A DNA stretch of 6,302 nt, from contig CALMBJ010000232.1 in NCBI GenBank assembly GCA_937860175.1, forward strand, positions 1 to 6,302, written 5' to 3'. The translations under genes and the position numbers were made by a program. The notes below the pieces were generated by a model. It was not told where the DNA came from. It made no database searches and was given only the letters and a program-made list of their open reading frames with translations. This document shows, piece after piece, positions 1 to 6,005 of the stretch (positions are counted from its first letter, which is position 1; each line of letters starts with the position of its first letter). The DNA comes from an uncultured Actinomycetes bacterium. GTDB lineage: Bacteria; Actinomycetota; Actinomycetes; Nanopelagicales; Nanopelagicaceae.

Positions 1-201
1 GGCGAAATCACAATTGTCATTGCAGGTGCGGTAACCGACTCTGCATCTTTGACCGCAGCCGACATGGTGGCCCGAGTTCGTGAGTTTGAGTCTGCCGGAA
101 TGGATCGAAAGGCTGCAATTGCAACGGTTGCAGAAGAGTTTGGTATCGCAAAGCGGCTCGTTTATGCCGCGGTGGTCGATGCTAATAAGATGAGCCAGTG
201 A
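1..201 (+). CDS. rsmI: RsmI, 16S rRNA (cytidine-1402 2'-O)-methyltransferase, C-terminal fragment (5' end outside window)
   Basis: Frame 1 is open from the window edge to a TGA at 199-201, giving the last 66 residues. The fragment begins GEITIVIAGA, which matches the conserved GE(I/L)T.V..GA segment closing the SAM-dependent tetrapyrrole-methylase fold of RsmI. The tail (about residues 30-60 of the fragment, with AAIATVAEEFGIAKRLVYAA) is the small helical, HTH-like domain that RsmI proteins carry at the C-terminus. The family 2'-O-methylates C1402 in the decoding centre of 16S rRNA. The stop overlaps the metG GTG start by 4 nt (GTGA), so translation is probably coupled. An rsmI-metG neighbourhood is usual in Actinobacteria. 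The catalytic N-terminal domain cannot be inspected here. Confidence 0.9.
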   Translation, partial: GEITIVIAGAVTDSASLTAADMVARVREFESAGMDRKAAIATVAEEFGIAKRLVYAAVVDANKMSQ

Positions 202-1763
202 CTAAGACCTTTTATTTAACGACGCCGATCTATTACGTCAACGATGCCCCTCATATCGGGCATGCCTATACAACCGTTGCCGGAGATGTGCTTACCCGTT
301 GGCATCGTCAAAAGGGAGAATCAGTCTGGTACCTGACCGGAACAGATGAGCATGGTCAAAAGGTTATGCGCACCGCAGAAGCAAACAATGTTGCACCGCA
401 AGCCTGGGTAGACAAGTTGGTTGCAGATGCCTGGAAGCCAAACTGGGAACACCTCAATATCGCCAATGATGATTTCATTCGCACCACCGAAAAGCGTCAC
501 ACAGAGCGTGTACAAAAGTTTTTGCAATCACTAAAGGACTCAGGTCATATCTATGCTGGTAAGTACCAGGGTCCTTACTGCATTGGTTGTGAAGAGTTCA
601 AGCTACCTGGTGACTTAATTGATATCGATGGCGCTAAGTGCTGTCCTATTCATAGCAAGCCAATTGAGTTAGTAGATGAAAACAACTGGTTCTTTAAGTT
701 ATCGGCATTTGTTGAGCCGCTACTTGCTCACTACAAAAACAATCCAGATGCATGCCAACCTGAAAGTGCACGCAATGAAGTTGTTTCCTTCCTAGAAGGT
801 GGCGTATCTGATCTTTCTATTTCACGTTCAACTTTTGACTGGGGAATTCCTGTCCCTTGGGATACCGATCAGGTTGTTTATGTTTGGTTTGATGCGCTGC
901 TCAACTACGCAACAGCGGTTGGATTAACAGATGCACCAGACTCTGAAGGTGGAAAGAAGTTTGCACAGACCTGGCCAGCAGATGTTCATCTAGTTGGAAA
1001 AGATATTTTGCGATTCCACGCGGTTATTTGGCCAGCGATGTTAATGGCTGCAGGTCTTGATGTTCCTAAGAAGGTCTTTGCACACGGCTGGTTATTGGTC
1101 GGTGGAGAAAAGATGAGTAAGAGCAAGTTGACCGGTATTGCTCCTAAGGACATTACCGATCACTTCGGAGTCGATGCATTCCGTTACTACTTCTTGCGCG
1201 CAATTCCCTTTGGCACCGATGGTTCATTTTCATGGGAGGACATGAGCGCCCGTTACACATCAGAGCTTGCAAATGACTTTGGAAACCTAGCCTCGCGCAG
1301 CGCTGCGATGGTTGAAAAGTACTGCGCAGGCTCACTTCCAGCGGTTAGCCATGATGCAGGGCTTGAAGCTGCACTCAAAGAAACTGTTGCAAAGGCAGAT
1401 GCTGCAATGTGCGCCCTTGATTTCCAAGGTGGAATCATGGCGATTATGGATTTCTGTAAACAAGTAAATGGCTATGTAACTATTAAAGAGCCATGGATTC
1501 TTGCTAAAGATCCAGCAAACCAAGCGGTTTTAGAAGAGGTTTTGTACAACACCGCAGAGTCCCTGCGTGCCTTAGCTGTGCTTTTGCATCCTGTTATGCC
1601 ACAGACCTGCGAAATTTTGTGGCAAAGTCTTGGTGCGCAAGCATCACTGGGTGAGTTATCTGCCCAAAAGATTTCAGAGGTAGCAACGTGGGGACAACTA
1701 CCTCAAGGTGCAACGGTTACAAAGACTCCGGTTTTGTTCCCACGATTAGAAACGCCCGCCTAA
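198..1763 (+). CDS. metG: Methionyl-tRNA synthetase (MetRS), short form without C-terminal tRNA-binding domain
   Basis: This class Ia synthetase charges tRNA-Met with methionine at the expense of ATP, in the cytoplasm. Visible signatures in its 521 residues are TPIYYVNDAPHIGH with HIGH at 19-22, GTDEHG at 48-53, a zinc knuckle C128-x2-C131 ... C149-P-I-H152, FDWGIPVPW at 213-221, YVWFDALLNY at 228-237, and KMSKS at 305-309. The rest (about 360-521) is the helical anticodon-binding domain. The single C-x2-C/C-x2-H knuckle and the length match the compact MetRS type of Actinobacteria. The EMAP/Trbp111-like C-terminal domain of the roughly 670-residue E. coli-type enzyme is absent. The start is GTG at 198, inside the rsmI stop (GTGA overlap). 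It places the Rossmann strand right after four residues, as expected, and no good Shine-Dalgarno sequence is seen, consistent with coupling to rsmI. No frame disruption. Confidence 0.97.
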   Translation: MTKTFYLTTPIYYVNDAPHIGHAYTTVAGDVLTRWHRQKGESVWYLTGTDEHGQKVMRTAEANNVAPQAWVDKLVADAWKPNWEHLNIANDDFIRTTEKRHTERVQKFLQSLKDSGHIYAGKYQGPYCIGCEEFKLPGDLIDIDGAKCCPIHSKPIELVDENNWFFKLSAFVEPLLAHYKNNPDACQPESARNEVVSFLEGGVSDLSISRSTFDWGIPVPWDTDQVVYVWFDALLNYATAVGLTDAPDSEGGKKFAQTWPADVHLVGKDILRFHAVIWPAMLMAAGLDVPKKVFAHGWLLVGGEKMSKSKLTGIAPKDITDHFGVDAFRYYFLRAIPFGTDGSFSWEDMSARYTSELANDFGNLASRSAAMVEKYCAGSLPAVSHDAGLEAALKETVAKADAAMCALDFQGGIMAIMDFCKQVNGYVTIKEPWILAKDPANQAVLEEVLYNTAESLRALAVLLHPVMPQTCEILWQSLGAQASLGELSAQKISEVATWGQLPQGATVTKTPVLFPRLETPA

Positions 1764-1769
1764 ACAACA

Positions 1770-2630
1770 ATGGCAGATCGCCACAACCGCGATATCGATC
1801 GACCTCGCGCACCGTTGCCAGAGCCGCTACCGGTTCCAACTGTTGATGCACATGCTCATATGGAGATCGTTACCGATGACGCATTTGATTCGCAAGCGGT
1901 TGCCGATGTCATTGCTGAAGCAAAATCTGTAAATGTCGATCGCATTGTGCAGGTTGGATATTCAGCTGAGCAATCTAAGTGGTGTGTTCAGGCTGCAGAG
2001 AAGTGGAACACATCAGTATTGGCAGCGGTTGCCCTGCATCCCAATGAAGCACCGGTTGTTGCAGATCTTGAAGCAGATTTAAAGATCATTGAAGAGCTTG
2101 CCCAACATCCCAGAGTTCGTGCAATTGGAGAAACGGGTCTTGATTACTTTAGAACTCCACCAGAGCTACGCAAGCGACAACAGGACTCCTTCAAGTGGCA
2201 TATTGAACTTGCAAAGAAAACAAAGAAAGCACTTGTCATCCATGACCGCGATTCGCATGATGATGTCTTGTCGGTTTTGCTTGAGGTCGGAGCCCCAGAA
2301 AAGACGGTCTTTCATTGCTTTTCCGGCGATGTTGCGATGGCCAAGGTATGTATTGAACGTGGCTACATCCTGTCCTTTGCTGGCACCTTAACCTTTAAAA
2401 ATGCACCAGAGCTTCGCGAAGCGGTAAAGCTAGTGCCGGTTGATCAATTGCTAGTTGAAACGGATTCACCATTTCTTGCTCCATCCCCACACCGCGGAGC
2501 CGGGAACACTCCTGCACAGATTGCAAACATTGTGCGAGCAATGGCGGTTGAACGAGAGCAAGATTTAGCAGAGCTTGCAACAGCGTTAAGCAATAACGCC
2601 GAGCGAATCTTTGGGTCGTTCGCCTCATGA
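1770..2630 (+). CDS. tatD: TatD-family metal-dependent hydrolase / DNase
   Basis: A 286-residue TIM-barrel amidohydrolase-superfamily protein. Characterised TatD members are Mg2+-dependent 3'-5' exonucleases linked to DNA repair and degradation; the exact role here is inferred from family. The metal-ligand set is complete: H28-A-H30 (VDAHAHM), E121 in GETGLDY (120-126), H158 in VIHDRDSH, H182 in FHCFSG (181-186), and E230/D232 in ETDSPFLAP, followed by PHRG at 240-243. A 25-residue Pro/Arg-rich N-terminal leader before VDAHAH resembles that of other actinobacterial TatD proteins. ATG 1770 is the only plausible start. It lies 6 nt after the metG TAA and in the same frame, with no recognisable ribosome-binding site, so expression probably depends on re-initiation after metG. 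The stop overlaps rsmA by 4 nt (ATGA). The metG-tatD pairing is widespread in bacteria. Confidence 0.93.
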   Translation: MADRHNRDIDRPRAPLPEPLPVPTVDAHAHMEIVTDDAFDSQAVADVIAEAKSVNVDRIVQVGYSAEQSKWCVQAAEKWNTSVLAAVALHPNEAPVVADLEADLKIIEELAQHPRVRAIGETGLDYFRTPPELRKRQQDSFKWHIELAKKTKKALVIHDRDSHDDVLSVLLEVGAPEKTVFHCFSGDVAMAKVCIERGYILSFAGTLTFKNAPELREAVKLVPVDQLLVETDSPFLAPSPHRGAGNTPAQIANIVRAMAVEREQDLAELATALSNNAERIFGSFAS

Positions 2631-3469
2631 CCCTGCTAGGTGCGGCACAGATCCGCGAACTTGCAGCAAAACTTGATTTGAAACCATCAAAATCTTTAGG
2701 TCAAAACTTTGTAATTGATTCAAATGTCTGTACGAAAATCGTACGCACCGCTGGCGTTACTAAAGATGACATTGCCCTAGAGATTGGCCCAGGCCTTGGC
2801 TCATTAACCCTGGCGATGTTAGATGCAGCAAAATCAGTGATCGCAGTTGAGATCGACCCACGTCTTGCACAACAACTTCCATTAACAGTGGCTGAACACT
2901 TTGAACATCCCGAAAATCTGACCGTCATCAATAAGGATGCTTTAGCGGTACATGATCTTCCCGTTGCTCCAACTGTGTTGGTAGCTAACCTGCCGTACAA
3001 CGTTTCAGTACCGGTCTTGCTACATCTCTTAGAGAAGTTTCCAACGATTCGCACAGGTGTGGTTATGGTGCAGGCAGAGGTCGCAGATCGTCTAGCTGCA
3101 AAGCCTGGTGGCAAGGAGTATGGAATTCCAAGTGTGAAAGCTGCTTGGTGGGCTGATGTTAAAAATGTCGGAACCGTTTCTCGCTCTATCTTTTGGCCAG
3201 CACCCAATGTTGATTCAAAGTTAGTTGGCTTTACCCGTCGTGAAACCGCTGGCAGTGAAGAGATGCGAGAAAAGGTATTCACCATCATCGATGCCGCCTT
3301 TGCACAGCGCCGAAAGATGCTCAGATCAGCGCTTTCTAGCCTCTATGGCTCATCATCTGCGGCTGAGGAGATCTTGGTAAAAGCTGGGATTGATCCAACC
3401 TTGCGAGGCGAGGCGTTAGAAGTTAAATCTTTTTGTCAGATCGCAGCCGTTGCACCTGACATTTTCTAG
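2627..3469 (+). CDS. rsmA: RsmA (KsgA), 16S rRNA (adenine-1518/1519 N6)-dimethyltransferase
   Basis: Dimethylates the two adjacent adenosines in the 3'-terminal helix 45 loop of 16S rRNA, a late checkpoint in 30S assembly; loss of the enzyme gives kasugamycin resistance in studied bacteria. The 280 residues show the full family pattern: SLGQNFVID (23-31), SAM-binding EIGPGLGSLT (52-61), acidic VEIDPRL (74-80), catalytic motif IV NLPYN (121-125), FWPAPNVDSKLV (189-200) and FAQRRKMLRSAL (225-236). The C-terminal helical domain ends with LRGEALEVKSF. Length is normal. The ATG lies in an ATGA overlap with the tatD stop, with only a weak GGG about 11 nt upstream, so coupled translation is likely. 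In many Actinobacteria an rpfB-type gene lies between tatD and this gene; here nothing does. Confidence 0.96.
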   Translation: MTLLGAAQIRELAAKLDLKPSKSLGQNFVIDSNVCTKIVRTAGVTKDDIALEIGPGLGSLTLAMLDAAKSVIAVEIDPRLAQQLPLTVAEHFEHPENLTVINKDALAVHDLPVAPTVLVANLPYNVSVPVLLHLLEKFPTIRTGVVMVQAEVADRLAAKPGGKEYGIPSVKAAWWADVKNVGTVSRSIFWPAPNVDSKLVGFTRRETAGSEEMREKVFTIIDAAFAQRRKMLRSALSSLYGSSSAAEEILVKAGIDPTLRGEALEVKSFCQIAAVAPDIF

Positions 3470-3479
3470 TTGCAGTTAT

Positions 3480-3483
3480 AGGG
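3480..3483 (+). promoter_or_regulatory. Probable ribosome-binding site of ispE
   Basis: AGGG lies 7 nt before the ispE ATG, in the 21-nt gap after rsmA. It is one of the few recognisable Shine-Dalgarno-like matches in the window, and it supports ATG 3491 as the start. It is short and could be coincidental. Confidence 0.5.
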
Positions 3484-3490
3484 TCACCGC

Positions 3491-4405
3491 ATGCCTGTAA
3501 AGAGTGTGACCGTTCGCGTACCTGCAAAGGTCAACCTTCAGCTTTCAGTTGGGCCAAAAGAGTCTGATGGCTATCACAACTTAGTGTCAGTTTTTCAAGC
3601 GATCTCTATCTTTGATGATGTGACTATTAAACTTGCTGAACCAGGTGCAGGGCTCACGATCTCAATTTCAGGAGATCAAACCCATGGAGTCCCAGCAGAT
3701 GCAAACAACTTAGCTGCAAAAGCGGTTTCATTGATTTCAAAAGAGTATGACTTAGTAGTTGATGCTCACATTGAGATTAAGAAATCAATTCCAGTTGCAG
3801 GTGGCATGGCTGGAGGCAGTGCAGATGCAGCAGCAACAATCGTTGGCATTGATTACCTGTATTCGCTCGGAATGTCCCGCGAAGAGATGGTTGAAATCGC
3901 AGCACAACTTGGAAGCGATGTTCCATTCATGCTCAGCGGTGGAACTGCAATTGGTCGCGGACATGGAGATCAATTAACAGCTGCACTTTCTCGCGGAACT
4001 TATTACTGGGTGCTTGCCTTATCAACCGTTGGATTATCAACACCTGCTGTCTATGCAGAGTGTGATCGCCTTCGTGGTGAGCTAGATATCGTCGAACCAC
4101 AGAGCAATGAAGCGTTGATGCAGGCGTTACTGGCCGCAGATGCATCAGCGGTTGGCAAAAACTTGGTAAATGATCTTCAAGCCGCTGCTTGCTCTTTACG
4201 ACCCGCTTTGCGATTAGTTTTAGATGTAGGGCAGGAGTACGGAGCGCTGGGCGCGATCGTTTCCGGATCAGGCCCAACAGTTGCATTTTTAGTGGCAGAT
4301 GAAGAGGCAGGCCTTGATTTAGCGGTTGCTTTAACCTCTAGCGGGGTGGTTGGCAGCGTTGCACGTGCGTATGGGCCGGTGGCGGGAGCGAAGGTAATCT
4401 CCTAA
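3491..4405 (+). CDS. ispE: IspE, 4-diphosphocytidyl-2-C-methyl-D-erythritol kinase
   Basis: GHMP-superfamily kinase that phosphorylates the 2-hydroxyl of CDP-ME with ATP, the fourth step of the MEP route to IPP and DMAPP. Its presence indicates that this organism makes isoprenoids (undecaprenyl carrier, quinone tails, carotenoids) by MEP. Seen in 304 residues: motif 1 VRVPAKVNLQLSVG (8-21) with K13 at the catalytic Lys position; DGYHNL (26-31) for substrate binding; the glycine-rich phosphate loop PVAGGMAGGSADAAA (101-115); GSDVPF (141-146) with D143 at the catalytic Asp position; and motif 3 SGSGPTVAFL (258-267). Length is typical. It follows rsmA after 21 nt, the common actinobacterial rsmA-ispE pairing. 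No U-tracted terminator follows the TAA, so read-through into the tRNA-Gln/glmU region is possible. Confidence 0.96.
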   Translation: MPVKSVTVRVPAKVNLQLSVGPKESDGYHNLVSVFQAISIFDDVTIKLAEPGAGLTISISGDQTHGVPADANNLAAKAVSLISKEYDLVVDAHIEIKKSIPVAGGMAGGSADAAATIVGIDYLYSLGMSREEMVEIAAQLGSDVPFMLSGGTAIGRGHGDQLTAALSRGTYYWVLALSTVGLSTPAVYAECDRLRGELDIVEPQSNEALMQALLAADASAVGKNLVNDLQAAACSLRPALRLVLDVGQEYGALGAIVSGSGPTVAFLVADEEAGLDLAVALTSSGVVGSVARAYGPVAGAKVIS

Positions 4406-4476
4406 TTTCAATCCATTAATGGCCTTTTGCTGGCCTATGGTCGTCAGCACCACCATTTATGAGGGAGAATATGCGT
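4406..4476 (+). other. Intergenic leader between ispE and tRNA-Gln; no convincing promoter or terminator
   Basis: A 71-nt spacer. It holds a perfect 10-nt palindrome CCATTAATGG (4413-4422), which overlaps a weak GGCC-N7-GGCC stem-loop (4421-4435). It also holds an ATGGT/ACCAT inverted repeat (4437-4441 with 4452-4456). None is followed by a T-run, so a rho-independent terminator for ispE is not supported. TATGGT at 4436-4441 could serve as a -10 element for the tRNA and glmU, but I see no good -35 hexamer 16-18 nt upstream. GAGGGAG at 4461-4467 resembles a ribosome-binding site, but the only ORF it could serve (ATG 4471) stops after six codons inside the tRNA. Confidence 0.4.
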
Positions 4477-4551
4477 TCCGCCATTGTGTAGTGGCTAGCA
4501 CATGGGCCTTTGAAGCCCAGGGTCCAGGATCGATACCTGGTGGCGGAGCCA
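4477..4551 (+). tRNA. tRNA-Gln, anticodon UUG, encoded CCA
   Basis: A complete 75-nt cloverleaf folds by eye. The acceptor is TCCGCCA (4477-4483) with TGGCGGA (4541-4547), 7/7 pairs. Bases 8-9 are TT. The D stem is GTGT/GCAC (4486-4489 with 4498-4501, one G-U) with loop AGTGGCTA. The anticodon stem is TGGGC/GCCCA (4503-4507 with 4515-4519) with loop CTTTGAA, placing anticodon TTG at 4510-4512. The variable loop is GGGT (4 nt), and the T stem is CCAGG/CCTGG (4524-4528 with 4536-4540). Discriminator G73 is at 4548 and CCA at 4549-4551. U1-A72 and G73 agree with bacterial Gln identity, including the U1-A72 signal used by the GatCAB amidotransferase in lineages without GlnRS. Oddities: the T loop is ATCGATA (A at position 54, normally T), and the D loop has two bases between G19 and A21. 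Its site just before glmU fits actinobacterial gene order. Confidence 0.96.
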
Positions 4552-4554
4552 CCA
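4538..4554 (+). repeat. Perfect 7-bp inverted repeat overlapping the tRNA-Gln 3' end, containing an encoded CCACCA
   Basis: TGGTGGC (4538-4544) is exactly complementary to GCCACCA (4548-4554), with a GGA loop. The left arm uses the 3' strand of the T stem and acceptor; the right arm is the discriminator base, the encoded CCA and a second CCA in the trailer. In the precursor this hairpin would compete with the tRNA fold. No T-run follows, so it is not a standard terminator. It may be a by-product of the acceptor sequence next to a CCA repeat. Confidence 0.6.
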
Positions 4555-4591
4555 TTATCACCAAGATTTTCATCTCCGATAGAGTTCACTC

Positions 4592-6001
4592 GTGACCGTA
4601 CAAACCGTGATCCTCCTCGCCGCTGGTGAAGGCACACGTATGAAGTCGGCAACTCCTAAGGTTCTTCACAGCGTTGCAGGACGTTCTCTACTTGGACATG
4701 TTCTCCACGCGGTCAATCATCTCCAACCAGCTGAACTTCGAATCGTCGTTGGCTCAGGACGTGAAGCGGTTGAAGCCCACATCGCAGATATCGCTCCAAA
4801 GGCCACAACTGTTTTTCAGGAACACCGTGGTGGCACCGGACATGCAACGCAGTTAGCGCTCGCAGGTAATGCACCTAAAGGAACTGTTTTAGTTCTTGCC
4901 GGAGATACCCCAATGCTTACTGGTGACTCCTTGGCACAGTTTGTTGCAGCCCATACTTCAGGAAAGTTTGCAGCATCGGTACTAACAGCAGAACATCCAG
5001 ATCCAACTGGTTACGGACGCATTATTCGTGATGATAGCGACGAGTTACTTCGTATCGTTGAAGAAAAAGATGCGACAGAGGATGAAAAATTCATCTTTGA
5101 AATTAACAGTGGTGTGTATGCATTTGATGGCGAAAAACTAGCGGCCTCAATTGGCAAGCTAACAAATGCAAATGCTCAAGGCGAGCTGTACTTAACCGAT
5201 GTAATTGGAATCTTGAAATCTGCCGGCGAATCAATCGCTGCAATCATGATCGATGATTTCACCGAAACCCTGGGCGTCAATGATCGAGTTCAATTGGCAG
5301 AAAGTGCCGCGATGCTTCGTGATCGCATTAATGAGCACTGGATGCGCGCGGGTGTCACCATTGTCGATCCGACAACAACCTGGATCGATTCAACGGTAGA
5401 GATTTCAAATGATGTAACTATCCATCCGGGTAGCGCACTCTTGGGAGCAACAAAGGTGGCCACAGGTGCTGTTATTGGCCCTCGCACCACCTTGACCGAC
5501 TGTATTGTCAAAGAAGGCGCCTCGGTTTTGGAATCAATTGCAATTCAAACAGCTATTGGTGAAGGCGCAACCGTTGGTCCATTTACTTACTTGCGTGCCG
5601 GAACTCAATTAGGTGATGCAACTAAGGCGGGCGCATTTGTTGAGATGAAGAATGCAACCGTTGGAACCGGTTCAAAGGTCCCTCACCTGTCATATGTTGG
5701 CGATGCAACTATCGGAGAAGGCAGCAATATTGGCGCTGCGACAATCTTTGTAAATTACGATGGCGTGGAAAAGCATCACACCACTATCGGAGATCATGTT
5801 CGAATCGGTAGCGACACAATGCTTGTAGCCCCTGTAAATGTTGGTGATGGCGCATATACCGCGGCCGGATCTGTGATTTCTGAAGATGTTCCGGCTGGTG
5901 CACTTGGTATTGGCCGAGCATTACAAAAAAATGTAATAGGTTGGGTCCTGCGCAAGCGCCCCGGCAGTAAATCCGCAATCGCCGCAGAAAAGAAGGGCTA
6001 G
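4592..6001 (+). CDS. glmU: GlmU, bifunctional glucosamine-1-phosphate N-acetyltransferase / GlcNAc-1-phosphate uridylyltransferase
   Basis: Makes UDP-GlcNAc, the first committed peptidoglycan precursor: the C-terminal domain acetylates GlcN-1-P with acetyl-CoA and the N-terminal domain transfers UMP from UTP. In 469 residues, the uridylyltransferase half shows LAAGEGTRMKS (9-19) with R16, TPKVLH with K23, AGDTPML (103-109) with metal-binding D105, NSGVYAF (172-178), ELYLTDV (198-204) and GVND (228-231). From about 255 on there is a left-handed beta-helix of hexapeptide repeats. Its acetyltransferase residues line up as R335, K353 (VEMKNA), H365, Y368, N379 and N388 (FVNYDG). The tail ends about where E. 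coli GlmU does, without the long mycobacterial extension. GTG 4592 is chosen because VILLAAGEGTR follows at the expected distance; only a weak GATAGAG (4578-4584) precedes it. It starts 40 nt after the tRNA-Gln CCA and is followed by prs after 4 nt. Confidence 0.97.
   Translation: MTVQTVILLAAGEGTRMKSATPKVLHSVAGRSLLGHVLHAVNHLQPAELRIVVGSGREAVEAHIADIAPKATTVFQEHRGGTGHATQLALAGNAPKGTVLVLAGDTPMLTGDSLAQFVAAHTSGKFAASVLTAEHPDPTGYGRIIRDDSDELLRIVEEKDATEDEKFIFEINSGVYAFDGEKLAASIGKLTNANAQGELYLTDVIGILKSAGESIAAIMIDDFTETLGVNDRVQLAESAAMLRDRINEHWMRAGVTIVDPTTTWIDSTVEISNDVTIHPGSALLGATKVATGAVIGPRTTLTDCIVKEGASVLESIAIQTAIGEGATVGPFTYLRAGTQLGDATKAGAFVEMKNATVGTGSKVPHLSYVGDATIGEGSNIGAATIFVNYDGVEKHHTTIGDHVRIGSDTMLVAPVNVGDGAYTAAGSVISEDVPAGALGIGRALQKNVIGWVLRKRPGSKSAIAAEKKG
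5993..5997 (+). promoter_or_regulatory. Ribosome-binding site of prs
   Basis: AAGGG, inside the last codons of glmU, lies 8 nt before the ATG at 6006. This is good Shine-Dalgarno spacing. It supports ATG 6006 as the prs start over any later start. Confidence 0.65.
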
Positions 6002-6005
6002 ATAC

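Noticed and set aside
2701..3288. Long open frame on the minus strand opposite rsmA (195 codons).
   Set aside because: It lies wholly antisense to rsmA, which has complete family motifs; the antisense product has no recognisable domain and reflects codon structure of the real gene.
4413..4422. Perfect palindrome CCATTAATGG after ispE, considered as an operator.
   Set aside because: Several 10-nt palindromes are expected by chance in a window of this size, and no regulator or repeat copy is seen nearby.
4461..4491. Strong ribosome-binding-like GAGGGAG followed by ATG 4471, giving a six-residue minigene that ends inside the tRNA 5' half.
   Set aside because: The reading frame overlaps the mature tRNA, which is well supported, and a purine-rich stretch before a tRNA is not evidence of translation.
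4450..4556. Direct repeat CCACCATT on both sides of the tRNA (4450-4457 and 4549-4556), considered as attachment-site or integration footprints.
   Set aside because: An 8-nt match in a region of this size is not unusual, no integrase or foreign DNA is nearby, and gene order is intact on both sides.
4437..4595. A 52-codon ORF (ATG 4437) that runs through the whole tRNA and ends with TGA overlapping the glmU GTG start.
   Set aside because: Most of it is the tRNA-Gln sequence and its trailer, it has no good ribosome-binding site, and the product shows no recognisable pattern. The stop/start overlap is probably chance.
4416..4652. Minus-strand open frame of 78 codons across the tRNA and glmU start.
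   Set aside because: It is antisense to a tRNA and to the conserved GlmU N-terminus, with no supporting motif or ribosome-binding site.
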